This document shows positions 23,253 to 31,279 of a stretch of DNA of 37,277 nt, in pieces. The stretch is taken from contig DIXH01000082.1 in NCBI GenBank assembly GCA_002428605.1, positions 1-37,277 on the forward strand. Direction: 5' to 3'. Positions within the stretch are counted from its first letter, which is position 1; each line of letters opens with the position of its first letter. The position numbers and the translations under genes are program-made. This DNA is from Clostridiaceae bacterium UBA6085. Its GTDB lineage: Bacteria; Bacillota; Clostridia; Clostridiales; Clostridiaceae. The notes beneath the pieces were generated by a model. The model searched no databases. It was not told the origin of the DNA and worked only from the letters and a program-made list of their open reading frames with translations.

Positions 23253-24260
23253 ATGCGTTTATTCGGAACTAGCAGGGACATGGGCATAGACCTCGGGACA
23301 GCCAATACCCTGGTGTACATAAAAGGAAAGGGGATCGTCCTCAGGGAGCCGTCGGTGGTTGCGTTCAACACACAGACCAACAAGCCCCTTGCTGTAGGCG
23401 AGGAAGCCAAGAGGATGATAGGAAGGACGCCTGGAAACATCGTTGCGGTAAGACCGCTCAAGGATGGAGTAATCGCTGACTTCGACATAACACAGACAAT
23501 GCTGAGGCAGTTCATAGAGAAGACGGCATCCAAGAGCGCTTTCACCGCGCCAAGGATTATCGTCTGCTTCCCTTCAGGAGTCACCGAGGTCGAAAGAAGG
23601 GCTATACTTGAGGCAACAAAGCAGGCAGGAGCAAGGGAAGTCGTACTCATGGAGGAGCCAATGGCAGCAGCCATCGGAGCAGGCCTTCCTGTTGACGAGC
23701 CAACGGGTTCCATGATAGTAGATATCGGCGGAGGCACTACTGAGGTTGCTGTCGTTTCCTTAGGAGGCATAGTAGTTGCAAAGTCACTGAGGATAGCCGG
23801 TGACGAGCTTGACCAGTCAATAGTCGCCTACATCAAGAGAGAATACAACCTCATGATCGGTGAGAGGACTTCAGAGAACATAAAGATGACCATCGGTTCC
23901 GCATTCAAGGTGGAAGGAACTGAAGAGGGAGTCATGGATGTCAAGGGTAGAGACCTTGTGACAGGACTTCCTAAGGTAATACAGGTAACAGAGGCTCAGA
24001 TAAGGGAAGCCCTTCACGAGCCCATAAGCGACATCATAGACGCAATAAAGACAACTCTTGAGAAGACACCGCCTGAGCTTGCGGCAGACATCATGGACCA
24101 GGGCATAATGCTTGCAGGTGGAGGCGCGCTTCTGAAGGGACTCGGAGAACTCATTACCCATGAGACCCACATGCCTGTAATGATCGCCGATGCTCCTCTC
24201 GACTGTGTGGTCCTTGGCGCCGGCAAGGCACTGGACAACTTCGACAAGATCTCGAGATGA
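23253..24260 (+). CDS. mreB: Rod-shape actin MreB
   Basis: Bacterial actin that forms membrane-bound filaments guiding the elongation machinery. The 335 residues carry the actin-ATPase motifs: DMGIDLGTANTLVYIKGKG at the start, VDIGGGTTEVAVVSLGG in the middle and MLAGGGALLKGL near the end. The N-terminal RLFGTSRD could act as the membrane-touching segment (inference). AAAGGAGA precedes ATG. It overlaps mreC by 4 bases (ATGA), so mreB and mreC are coupled. Confidence 0.97.
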   Translation: MRLFGTSRDMGIDLGTANTLVYIKGKGIVLREPSVVAFNTQTNKPLAVGEEAKRMIGRTPGNIVAVRPLKDGVIADFDITQTMLRQFIEKTASKSAFTAPRIIVCFPSGVTEVERRAILEATKQAGAREVVLMEEPMAAAIGAGLPVDEPTGSMIVDIGGGTTEVAVVSLGGIVVAKSLRIAGDELDQSIVAYIKREYNLMIGERTSENIKMTIGSAFKVEGTEEGVMDVKGRDLVTGLPKVIQVTEAQIREALHEPISDIIDAIKTTLEKTPPELAADIMDQGIMLAGGGALLKGLGELITHETHMPVMIADAPLDCVVLGAGKALDNFDKISR

Positions 24261-25114
24261 ATCGGATAATTGCACTTTTCAGGAACAGGCTGGCTTCGAG
24301 AGTGATCTCGGCGTCAGCCATCCTTTTGATACTAATAGGGACAACCGTATACAGGGACCACAAGACTCTGATCGAAAGCGGAGCAGGCGCGGCACTAGGT
24401 CCGGTTCAGATGGTCATGTATTCGGCAAACAAGAGGCTTGAGACGCTTATTGACTTCTTTCTCCGTTATGAGGAGATAATGGCGGAAAACGCTCAGCTTT
24501 CTCAGGAAAATACCGAGCTTGAAGCCAGGCTTCGGGAATATGAAATGATGAAGTCAGAAAACGAGTCGCTGAAATCCATGTTCTCCTTCAAGGACAGAAG
24601 GGCGGAGTATGATTACCTCGGTGTCAACATCATCAATGTCACCGGAAGCGGAATCATTACCGCATATACGATCGACAGAGGCTCAGGTGACGGAGTAATG
24701 AAAGGCATGGCAGTGATGTCGCCTGATGGAATAGTCGGACAGGTCACAGAGGTATCGGGATCGTTCTCGATAATCGAGACCATATCCAGCGAAAACATCT
24801 CAATACACGTCAAGGTGGTTGAAACAAGCGAGAATTCCGGCATACTCCAGGGTCAGCGCGGAGCGGGCAACGAGCAGCTGGCAAAGGTCACCTATCTGCC
24901 TGCTGATTCTCTGGTCAAGGCAGGTGACAGCATCGTCACCAGCGGACTCGGCGGATTCTATCCTCCCGACATATATGTCGGCGAGGTGGTTTCAGTTGCA
25001 GAAGATAAGGGGAAGCTCATGATGACGGCAGTCGTAAAGCCTGCTGTTGATTTTGACAGGGCTGAACGGCTCTATGTTGTGGTACCTAAGACATCCGGGG
25101 AGGTGGAGTACTAG
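24257..25114 (+). CDS. mreC: Rod-shape protein MreC
   Basis: Bitopic membrane protein linking MreB to the extracytoplasmic wall-synthesis enzymes. One transmembrane helix lies at about 14-32 after a short basic N-terminus, then a coiled coil at about 70-112 (NAQLSQENTELEARLREYE) and the paired beta-barrel domain (about 120-285) with GSGIITAYTIDRGSGDGV and ITSGLGGFYPPDIYVGEV-like motifs typical of MreC. 285 residues, usual length. The start overlaps mreB; mreD follows directly. Confidence 0.95.
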   Translation: MNRIIALFRNRLASRVISASAILLILIGTTVYRDHKTLIESGAGAALGPVQMVMYSANKRLETLIDFFLRYEEIMAENAQLSQENTELEARLREYEMMKSENESLKSMFSFKDRRAEYDYLGVNIINVTGSGIITAYTIDRGSGDGVMKGMAVMSPDGIVGQVTEVSGSFSIIETISSENISIHVKVVETSENSGILQGQRGAGNEQLAKVTYLPADSLVKAGDSIVTSGLGGFYPPDIYVGEVVSVAEDKGKLMMTAVVKPAVDFDRAERLYVVVPKTSGEVEY

Positions 25115-25603
25115 TTGAGGCTGGCAATACTCTCATTCATCTCCCTGGCTTTGTTTCTCCTTGACATGACACTTATTCCTTTCTTCAGCGCATGGGGGGC
25201 ATATGGAAGCCTTCTCTTCACCTTCGGATCAATATTCTCTGTTCAGGGGGACTTTGATGACGCCTTTACCATGGCGCTGCTGACAGGTTTCCTGCAGGAC
25301 ATATTCTTTCCTTATGCATTCGGGATGAACATGCTTATAAACCTGGTGATATTCCTTGGATTGTCCAAGATCGGCACGACCCTCAAGGAGGGCAGGCATT
25401 CAGCGGAAGTCCTGTTTACGACAGGCGGAGCCCTTCTCAAGAGCCTTCTTATGTTTTCACTTCTGACTTTATTCGGGTTCGGAGCAAATTCCTCAAGCAT
25501 CCCTGTAGCAGGGATCCATACGCTTATATTCGCGCTTTTAATGCATGGAAGCATCGTTTCTCTAAGGCGTGTACCATACATGAAAAAAGAGTGGAAATTC
25601 TAA
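25115..25603 (+). CDS. mreD: Rod-shape protein MreD
   Basis: Small integral membrane protein of the elongasome. The 162 residues contain five or six hydrophobic helices, with GFLQDIFFPYAFGMNMLINL as the MreD hallmark. The start is TTG immediately after the mreC stop, with GGGGAGGTGGAG upstream. Identity rests mainly on position and hydropathy plus that motif. A terminator follows, where many clostridia instead have a PBP2 gene. Confidence 0.92.
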   Translation: MRLAILSFISLALFLLDMTLIPFFSAWGAYGSLLFTFGSIFSVQGDFDDAFTMALLTGFLQDIFFPYAFGMNMLINLVIFLGLSKIGTTLKEGRHSAEVLFTTGGALLKSLLMFSLLTLFGFGANSSSIPVAGIHTLIFALLMHGSIVSLRRVPYMKKEWKF

Positions 25604-25605
25604 AA

Positions 25606-25636
25606 GATCCTTGGGCACAAGGATTTTTACTTTTTT
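25606..25636 (+). terminator. Terminator after mreD
   Basis: ATCCTTG pairs with CAAGGAT around GGCA, followed by TTTTACTTTTTT. It separates the mre unit from the min unit. Confidence 0.85.
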
Positions 25637-25721
25637 ATGCCATCTTTAGCTATAGCATTATTTCTCCGATTCTTATAGAATAGGAGTTGAGCGTTAAATC
25701 GCAGCATTGACGGAGGTTGAA

Positions 25722-26360
25722 ATGGGGATCGACAGACTTCAGATAAAGGGAAACAGGAAGGGACTGAACCTTCTTATCAATCTAATGGAATTCAGCTCCA
25801 TGGCGGAGCTTGCTGATGCAATAAAGCAGAAGATGGAGCCTCTTAGGAAATTCTACGACGGAAATGCCATGTTCATCACGACATATCCGATAAGGCTGAA
25901 GGACCAGGAGATGGACTATCTCAGACAGGCTCTAATGGAAGAGCTGAACATTCCAAGCATACATTTTGAAGAATCAAACAGGCGTGAGGAGCTTCCAAAG
26001 GTATTCAAGGGAATAGGTGAAGGACAGACCAAATTCATCACAAAGAGCCTGAGAGGCGGAGCCCTGGTGGACTATCCGGGCAACGTGGTGGTGGTCGGAG
26101 ATGTCCACATCGGAGCGGAGATACATGCCGAAGGGAACATAATCATCATGGGACAGCTAAAAGGCAGGGTATTCGCAGGTTCATCGGGAAACGAGGATGC
26201 GATCATAGCAGCAATTGGAATGACACCGGCGCTTCTTTCGATTGCGGGCATATTCGCAAGGCCACCCGAATCGAACAAGACCAGCTATCCTGAAGTTGCA
26301 AAGCTTAAGGACGGCGCCATATATGTAGAACCCTACAATCCGGGAAAATTCATCATCTAA
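25722..26360 (+). CDS. minC: Septum-site inhibitor MinC
   Basis: FtsZ antagonist that blocks division away from mid-cell. 212 residues: N-terminal domain (about 1-100, beginning MGIDRLQIKGNRKGLNL) and a C-terminal right-handed beta-helix (about 110-212) with GGALVDYPGNVVVVGDVHIG and GNIIIMGQLKGRVFAG, the part that binds MinD. ATG at 25722 is 5 bases behind GGAGG; an upstream in-frame TTG at 25707 is less likely. A weak -10 (TAGAAT, 25676-25681) lies upstream, so the min genes probably have their own promoter. Confidence 0.95.
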   Translation: MGIDRLQIKGNRKGLNLLINLMEFSSMAELADAIKQKMEPLRKFYDGNAMFITTYPIRLKDQEMDYLRQALMEELNIPSIHFEESNRREELPKVFKGIGEGQTKFITKSLRGGALVDYPGNVVVVGDVHIGAEIHAEGNIIIMGQLKGRVFAGSSGNEDAIIAAIGMTPALLSIAGIFARPPESNKTSYPEVAKLKDGAIYVEPYNPGKFII

Positions 26361-26382
26361 GTTCAAAGGAGAGAATGAAAAC

Positions 26383-27180
26383 ATGGCAGAATCAATTGTA
26401 ATAACCTCAGGTAAGGGTGGAGTCGGAAAAACGACGACTACAGCCAACATCGGAACAGCCCTTGCGCAGATGGGAAAGAAAGTCGTAGTAATAGACGGAG
26501 ACACAGGCCTTAGGAACCTTGACGTACTCATGGGTCTTGAGAACAGGATCGTCTACACGATGATCGACTATTTCGATGGGAGATGCAAGCTGAAGCAGGC
26601 CCTTATCAAGGACAAGAGGCTTCCAAACCTTTGCCTTTTGCCGACTGCACAGACAAAGGACAAGAACGACATTTCCACAGAGCAGATGATCGGACTAGTC
26701 AATGACCTCAGGGAAGAGTTTGACTATATACTCATCGACTGTCCTGCCGGAATAGAGCAGGGCTTCGAGAATTCCATCGCTGCAGCCGACAGCGCAATAA
26801 TCGTTGTCAACCCTGAAGTCACCTCCGTAAGGGATGCAGACAGGGTCATCGGAAAGCTGGATGCGAAGGGAATAGAGAACCACAGGGTCATAATAAACAG
26901 GCTTAACTATGAGATGACCGAGAACGGCGACATGCTGAACATCGATGACATTCTGGAGATACTTTCAGTGAAGCTATTAGGCGTGGTCCCTGATGACAGG
27001 AGCATAACCGTATCCACCAACAAGGGCGAACCTATAGTGCTTGTGGAAGGCACCAGGGCAGGAGCCGCTTTCCTCAACATCGCGAAGAGGATCTCCGGGG
27101 AAGATGTTCCACTGCTTGATCTGAAGCCGGAGGAAGAAGGTTTCCTCGTAAGGCTGTCGAAGCTTTTCAAAAAGAGATAG
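26383..27180 (+). CDS. minD: Septum-site-determining ATPase MinD
   Basis: ParA-type ATPase that binds membrane in its ATP form, recruits MinC and is released by MinE. Deviant Walker A KGGVGKTT at 11-18, VVVIDGDTGLRNLDVLMG (switch region) and YILIDCPAGIEQGF (Walker B). The C-terminus ends in FLVRLSKLFKKR, the amphipathic membrane-targeting helix. 265 residues, usual length. AAAGGAGA precedes ATG. Confidence 0.98.
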   Translation: MAESIVITSGKGGVGKTTTTANIGTALAQMGKKVVVIDGDTGLRNLDVLMGLENRIVYTMIDYFDGRCKLKQALIKDKRLPNLCLLPTAQTKDKNDISTEQMIGLVNDLREEFDYILIDCPAGIEQGFENSIAAADSAIIVVNPEVTSVRDADRVIGKLDAKGIENHRVIINRLNYEMTENGDMLNIDDILEILSVKLLGVVPDDRSITVSTNKGEPIVLVEGTRAGAAFLNIAKRISGEDVPLLDLKPEEEGFLVRLSKLFKKR

Positions 27181-27192
27181 GGGGGCGGGAGA

Positions 27193-27456
27193 ATGGATAT
27201 TTTTAGTTTCTTCAAGAAAAAGACAGGTTCCAAGGAGGTTGCCAAGGACAGGCTAAAGCTTATCCTTATGCATGACAGGGGAGATGTATCTCCTGAGCTT
27301 CTTGAAAACATAAAGAATGAGATCATGGATGTACTCCGTAAGTACGTGGAGATAGATGCGGACATGGAGCTCCAGATGACTACAACCGAGACTGAGTATG
27401 GCTCTGTTCCTGCGCTCGTCGCAAACATTCCCATCAAGAAGATGAGGCAGGGTTAA
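27193..27456 (+). CDS. minE: Cell division topological specificity factor MinE
   Basis: Stimulates MinD ATPase and drives pole-to-pole oscillation. 87 residues. The N-terminal MDIFSFFKKK is the membrane-binding helix; RLKLILMHDRGDVSPELLEN is the anti-MinCD region; the rest is the dimerising topological-specificity domain. A GGGGGGCGGGAGA ribosome binding site precedes ATG. Having MinE rather than DivIVA alone fits clostridial lineages that use an oscillating Min system. Confidence 0.95.
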   Translation: MDIFSFFKKKTGSKEVAKDRLKLILMHDRGDVSPELLENIKNEIMDVLRKYVEIDADMELQMTTTETEYGSVPALVANIPIKKMRQG

Positions 27457-27488
27457 CCATTCTTAATACTAAGTTAAGGGTCCTTTAA

Positions 27489-27517
27489 TTGCGAAAAGAT
27501 GCTGTATGGTTTAGAAT
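27489..27517 (+). promoter_or_regulatory. Candidate internal promoter before rodA
   Basis: TTGCGA, 17 bases, TAGAAT (4 of 6 and 5 of 6). It lies in the 103-base gap after minE, overlapping the left arm of a hairpin. Confidence 0.45.
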
Positions 27518-27541
27518 TATGCTATTGACCTGCAGCATCTT
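27496..27541 (+). repeat. Inverted repeat with 28-base loop before rodA
   Basis: AAGATGCTG (27496-27504) pairs perfectly with CAGCATCTT (27533-27541), followed by ATTTATTT and the rodA ribosome binding site. It could be an inefficient terminator or processing site for minE transcripts, or an operator pair around the candidate rodA promoter. Confidence 0.5.
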
Positions 27542-27559
27542 ATTTATTTGGAGAATTAT

Positions 27560-28666
27560 ATGAATTTTTTAAGACCCTTCATGATAGACAAAAAACAGCT
27601 TCGTGAAATCGACCTGGGAATCCTTGTTCCTGCGGTCCTGATACTCATTTTCGGCGCATACAACATATACAGGGCTACCTATGAGTCCTCAGGCATCTAC
27701 TATGCCCGGCTCCAGCTGACATGGCTGCTTGTTTCACTCTTCGTTGTATACATAATCCTTCTGCTTGATTACAGGATGATATACAAGGTTGTGGAGATCC
27801 TATACTGGATCACAGTAGTGATGCTTCTGGTGGTACTTGCGACCTCAAAGGTCAAGGGAGCTGCCGGATGGTTCTCAATCGGACAGAGAGGACTCCAGCC
27901 GGCGGAGTTTGCGAAGCTCACAACAATGATGATGCTGGGAAAAAGGCTCCAGAAGACCGATGGGGATGTCAATACTGTAGGTGGCTTTGTCACAACTGCA
28001 ATCTACGCCCTCATCCCCATGGTCCTCATGATGCTTCAGCCTGACATGGGACTGACCATGGTAACCTTCTTCATAACCCTTGGAATATTCTTTTCCGTCG
28101 GGCTGTCGATGAAGGTTATAGGAAGCGGATTCGGCTTCATTGCCGCTTCCGTCATTTTCGTCCTGAGCACTGATTTTCTTCCAAGCCACTGGAAGGCCAG
28201 GCTTTCGTCATTCCTTTACCAGGAGGGCTCTGACCTCGGGATCAACTATCAGCTTTCACAGAGCATCATCGCAATAGGCTCAGGCAAGCTGACGGGCTCA
28301 GAAACCGCAGGCTTTTACAGGAGAGTCCCCGAAAACCACACGGATTTCATATTCTCGGTTATATCAGAAAACTTCGGCCTGGCAGGAGGGGTCTTCCTCC
28401 TTGCACTATACGGCTACATGATGTACAGGATGATAAAGATCGCCAAGACAACCGAGGACCTGTTCGGACGGTGCATAGCTGTCGGAGTCTTCTCAATCTT
28501 CCTGTTCTCGATACTTCAGAACATCGGGATGACCATGGGACTGATGCCTATTTCGGGCATTACGCTGCCGCTTGTCTCATATGGCGGAAGCTCGGTCCTC
28601 ACCACCTTCATTGCGCTTGGCATGGTGCTGAATGTTGGGATGAAGAGAAAAACAACCTTATTCTAG
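27560..28666 (+). CDS. rodA: SEDS-family peptidoglycan polymerase RodA
   Basis: Polytopic glycosyltransferase that polymerises glycan strands during elongation, working with a class B PBP. 368 residues with about ten membrane helices. SEDS hallmarks: GWFSIGQRGLQPAEFAKL, MLQPDMG, RVPENHTDFIFSVISENFG, and PISGITLPLVSYGGSS. RodA rather than FtsW is inferred from its place beside mre and min genes. ATG at 27560 is 6 bases behind GGAG; an in-frame TTG at 27548 overlaps that site. No PBP2 gene is in the window. Rng follows after 18 bases. Confidence 0.94.
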   Translation: MNFLRPFMIDKKQLREIDLGILVPAVLILIFGAYNIYRATYESSGIYYARLQLTWLLVSLFVVYIILLLDYRMIYKVVEILYWITVVMLLVVLATSKVKGAAGWFSIGQRGLQPAEFAKLTTMMMLGKRLQKTDGDVNTVGGFVTTAIYALIPMVLMMLQPDMGLTMVTFFITLGIFFSVGLSMKVIGSGFGFIAASVIFVLSTDFLPSHWKARLSSFLYQEGSDLGINYQLSQSIIAIGSGKLTGSETAGFYRRVPENHTDFIFSVISENFGLAGGVFLLALYGYMMYRMIKIAKTTEDLFGRCIAVGVFSIFLFSILQNIGMTMGLMPISGITLPLVSYGGSSVLTTFIALGMVLNVGMKRKTTLF

Positions 28667-28684
28667 GACTTTTGGAGGTTTGAT

Positions 28685-30094
28685 TTGAAGGAGATATTCA
28701 TTGAGGACAGCTGGACAAGAAGGATAGCTGTCAAGGAGAATGGCATCCTCACGGAATGCCATTTTGAAGAAAAGGACAAGGGGATACTGCCCGGAAACCT
28801 TATCCTTGGCGTCGTTAAGAATACTGTAGTTTCACTTAGCTCGGTCTTCATCGATATCGGTGATGTGAAGAACGGGTACATGTTCGTGCAGGATAAGTCA
28901 AGGCTAAAGGACTTCAGGGAAGGACAAGGGATACTTGTCGAGGTACTGAAGGAAAAATCCGGAGGCAAAGGTGCGAAGGTTACTGACAAGGTCTCAATTG
29001 CAGGTAAATACATCGTCCTTTCAATCGGAAAGGGGATCACATATTCGCAGAAGCTAGACCCGGAGGCATTGCTCGAAAGGCACGGAAACCTGATAACTGT
29101 CGAGGGCTACAGGGTACTGTACAGGGAAGCTTCACTTGAAGCCTCAAAGGAGGATATCCTTGATGAGATCAAGGAGCTGAAGGCAGCCTTCGATGAAGCA
29201 CTCAGGAAGGCTGAGAATGGAATCGGTCCGAGGAAGATCTACGGAGACGAATCAGTCCTTGGCAGAGTCATAAGGGACAACTTCACTGACCTGAACCTTG
29301 TCTATGCAGACTCTGAAGAGACAAGGGACCACCTCAAGAGAGAGTTTTCATTGCCATCCCTTCTTCACAGGGATCCGCAGGGTCTTTTTGACTTCTACGG
29401 AATCGAGAAGGAGATAATAAAGCTGCTAAGCCCCAGGGTATCACTTGCAGGAGGGGGAAACCTCGTCATAGAAAGTACTGAGGCCATGCATGTCATCGAC
29501 GTCAACAGTGCCAAAAAGCAGGGCAAGGGAAGCCGTGAGGACTCCTCCCTGGAGCTTAACCTTGTTGCTGCTGCTGAAGCCGTCAGACAGATACGCCTGA
29601 GGAATCTCTTTGGAATCATTGCTGTCGATTTCGTTGACATGAAGGATGACGAGAGCAGGAGGGAGCTTCTTGAAAAGGTCACTCTTGAACTGAAGAGGGA
29701 TCACAGCAAGGCAACCGCATATCCTCTGACTGAGCTTGGAATAATGCAGATCGCAAGAAGGGGAAGGGGACTTCCTGTACGAAGCCATATAAGTGAAAAA
29801 TGTACCTGCTGCGGTACGGGCCAGCTTCTTTCCCTGGAATACACCCTATGGCTCATAAGGAATGAGCTTAAAAGGGAACTCAAGTCTGCGGATGTCAGGG
29901 ATTTCCATATCGTGCTCAATGAAAGATTCAGGGCGAGGATCGAAGCGGACATCACAGGCTTCATAAGGAGCATAGATTCAGGAGACAGGAGGATCTATCT
30001 GACCTTCTCCGGAACACATGAGCATTTCATCCTGGAGCCCCTCATTTTCGGGACCCAGATCAGGGATAAGGAGAAATATCTGATAAATCCGTAA
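28685..30094 (+). CDS. rng: Ribonuclease G/E family endoribonuclease
   Basis: Single-strand-specific endoribonuclease for rRNA processing and mRNA decay. An N-terminal S1-like domain (about 35-115: GVVKNTVVSLSSVFIDIGD) is followed by the catalytic core. The metal-binding aspartates are Asp272 in HVIDVNSAKK and Asp315 in IIAVDFVDM, 43 apart as in RNase E. The Zn-link region reads KCTCCGTG with Cys373, Cys375 and Cys376; the usual form is CxxC, so one extra Cys is present. 469 residues fits RNase G and shorter RNase E forms. The start is TTG, 6 bases after GGAGG. The gene is coupled upstream to rodA and precedes rplU, a standard clostridial order. Confidence 0.94.
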   Translation: MKEIFIEDSWTRRIAVKENGILTECHFEEKDKGILPGNLILGVVKNTVVSLSSVFIDIGDVKNGYMFVQDKSRLKDFREGQGILVEVLKEKSGGKGAKVTDKVSIAGKYIVLSIGKGITYSQKLDPEALLERHGNLITVEGYRVLYREASLEASKEDILDEIKELKAAFDEALRKAENGIGPRKIYGDESVLGRVIRDNFTDLNLVYADSEETRDHLKREFSLPSLLHRDPQGLFDFYGIEKEIIKLLSPRVSLAGGGNLVIESTEAMHVIDVNSAKKQGKGSREDSSLELNLVAAAEAVRQIRLRNLFGIIAVDFVDMKDDESRRELLEKVTLELKRDHSKATAYPLTELGIMQIARRGRGLPVRSHISEKCTCCGTGQLLSLEYTLWLIRNELKRELKSADVRDFHIVLNERFRARIEADITGFIRSIDSGDRRIYLTFSGTHEHFILEPLIFGTQIRDKEKYLINP

Positions 30095-30101
30095 TTTTTG
30101 C

Positions 30102-30131
30102 TTTACATATATCAGTTACTGGTGGTACAAT
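30102..30131 (+). promoter_or_regulatory. Promoter of the rplU-prp-rpmA operon
   Basis: TTTACA, 18 bases, TACAAT, with TGG before the -10. The predicted start near 30138 coincides with the beginning of the L21 leader. Confidence 0.72.
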
Positions 30132-30136
30132 ACCTT

Positions 30137-30213
30137 GTAGGCCGCACAGAAGAGGTTTTAAAAAGCATGCTTACCTCGATGGCGAGTACTGGTATGAGGA
30201 GGTGGAAAGTTTT
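30137..30213 (+). ncRNA. L21 ribosomal protein leader (cis-regulatory RNA)
   Basis: The 5' untranslated region of rplU has the look of the L21 leader family: GGCCGCACAGAAGAGGT, a hairpin closed by GAGGT (30152-30156) and ACCTC (30173-30177) containing AAGCATGCTT, then CGATGGCGAGTACTGG and the ribosome binding site. In Firmicutes this structure is thought to bind L21 and repress the operon. Identified from memory of the motif, without a covariance search. Confidence 0.72.
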
Positions 30214-30528
30214 ATGTTCGCAGTTTTGAAGACAGGTGGAAAGCAGTACAAAGTATCCGAAGGCGACGTCATATACGTTGAGAAGCTCGTTGCTGATGTT
30301 GATTCAACAGTTGAGCTTACTGATGTCCTTGCAGTCACAACAGCAGAAGGAGAGCTCAAGGTAGGCGCTCCGGTTGTAGACGGTGCAAAGGTAGTTGCCA
30401 AGGTAGTAGCCCAGGACAAGGCAAAGAAGGTTATTGTATTCAAATACAAGCCAAAGAAGGACTACAGAAAGAAGCAGGGTCACAGACAGCCATACACTAA
30501 GCTCCTGATCGAGAAGATCGAAGCGTAA
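30214..30528 (+). CDS. rplU: 50S ribosomal protein L21
   Basis: Large-subunit protein bound to 23S rRNA. The 104 residues begin FAVLKTGGKQYKVSEGD and end FKYKPKKDYRKKQGHRQPYT, both diagnostic for L21. ATG at 30214 lies about 11 bases after AGGAGG, a longer spacing than usual; an in-frame GTG at 30202 overlaps that site and would add four residues foreign to the family. First gene of rplU-prp-rpmA. Confidence 0.98.
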   Translation: MFAVLKTGGKQYKVSEGDVIYVEKLVADVDSTVELTDVLAVTTAEGELKVGAPVVDGAKVVAKVVAQDKAKKVIVFKYKPKKDYRKKQGHRQPYTKLLIEKIEA

Positions 30529-30529
30529 T

Positions 30530-30862
30530 ATGTTGGAGGCTAGATTCCTGAGAAGGTCCGGAAAGCTCATATCCTTCACATTCGAAGGACATGCTGACTA
30601 CGGAAGTTATGGAGAAGACATAGTCTGCGCTGCGGCGACTGCCCAGTGCATGATGATCTACAACGGGATCGATGAAATCCTGAAGATACCGAACAGGCTT
30701 GACATGAAACAGGATGGCGGCTATTTCTCGATGAGCATCGACAAAGCAAGTGATGCTGAGAAGGAAAAGGCCCAGGTACTTCTTGAGACACTAAGGCTGG
30801 GTATGAAGGCAATCGAAACCCAATACACAGATCATATCAAGATAATCGAAGAGGAGGTGTAA
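30530..30862 (+). CDS. prp: Ribosomal-processing cysteine protease Prp (YsxB family)
   Basis: Cuts the N-terminal extension off ribosomal protein L27 in Firmicutes. 110 residues; catalytic His21 in EGHADYG and Cys33 in DIVCAAATA, with the 12-residue spacing seen in the Staphylococcus enzyme. The start is one base after the rplU stop, with no clear ribosome binding site, so it probably depends on translational coupling. It lies between L21 and its substrate L27. Confidence 0.94.
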   Translation: MLEARFLRRSGKLISFTFEGHADYGSYGEDIVCAAATAQCMMIYNGIDEILKIPNRLDMKQDGGYFSMSIDKASDAEKEKAQVLLETLRLGMKAIETQYTDHIKIIEEEV

Positions 30863-30864
30863 CC

Positions 30865-31164
30865 ATGCTTATAATGAACCTTCAGTTCTTCGCGCACAAG
30901 GTGGGCGGAGGTAGTACAAGAAACGGAAGAGACTCGCAGTCAAAGAGACTCGGCGTTAAGTCAGCCGATGGACAGTTCGTGCTTGCGGGAAACATACTGG
31001 TAAGGCAGAGAGGGACTAAGATCCATCCTGGTACCAATGTTGGAAAAGGCAAAGATGATACTTTGTTCGCTAAGATCGACGGTGTCGTAAGATACGAGAG
31101 ACTTGGCAAGGACAAGAAGAAAGCTAGCGTTTACCAGGTAGAGCTGGAAGCAATAGCTGAATAA
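30865..31164 (+). CDS. rpmA: 50S ribosomal protein L27 with Prp-cleavable N-terminal extension
   Basis: Located at the peptidyl-transferase centre, where its N-terminus reaches the active site. The 99 residues start with an extension MLIMNLQFF followed by AHKVGGGSTRNGRDS, the mature L27 start. Firmicutes Prp cleaves after the Phe-Phe; here that would be between Phe9 and Ala10. GAGGAGGTG precedes ATG inside the end of prp. A terminator follows. Confidence 0.98.
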   Translation: MLIMNLQFFAHKVGGGSTRNGRDSQSKRLGVKSADGQFVLAGNILVRQRGTKIHPGTNVGKGKDDTLFAKIDGVVRYERLGKDKKKASVYQVELEAIAE

Positions 31165-31174
31165 TCGTATTTTC

Positions 31175-31202
31175 AACCTGCTGAATAGGCAGGTTTTCTT
31201 TT
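31175..31202 (+). terminator. Terminator after rpmA
   Basis: AACCTGC pairs with GCAGGTT around TGAATAG, followed by TTCTTTT. Confidence 0.85.
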
Positions 31203-31216
31203 ACCCTTCATTTGGG

Positions 31217-31222
31217 TATAAT
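31217..31222 (+). promoter_or_regulatory. -10 element before obg
   Basis: Perfect TATAAT 58 bases before the obg start, just after the rpmA terminator; no good -35 at the right distance. Confidence 0.45.
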
Positions 31223-31279
31223 TGAACTGATGCAAGCTTATTGGCAGAAACCCTGCCGGAAAATACAGGTGGTGGAAAA

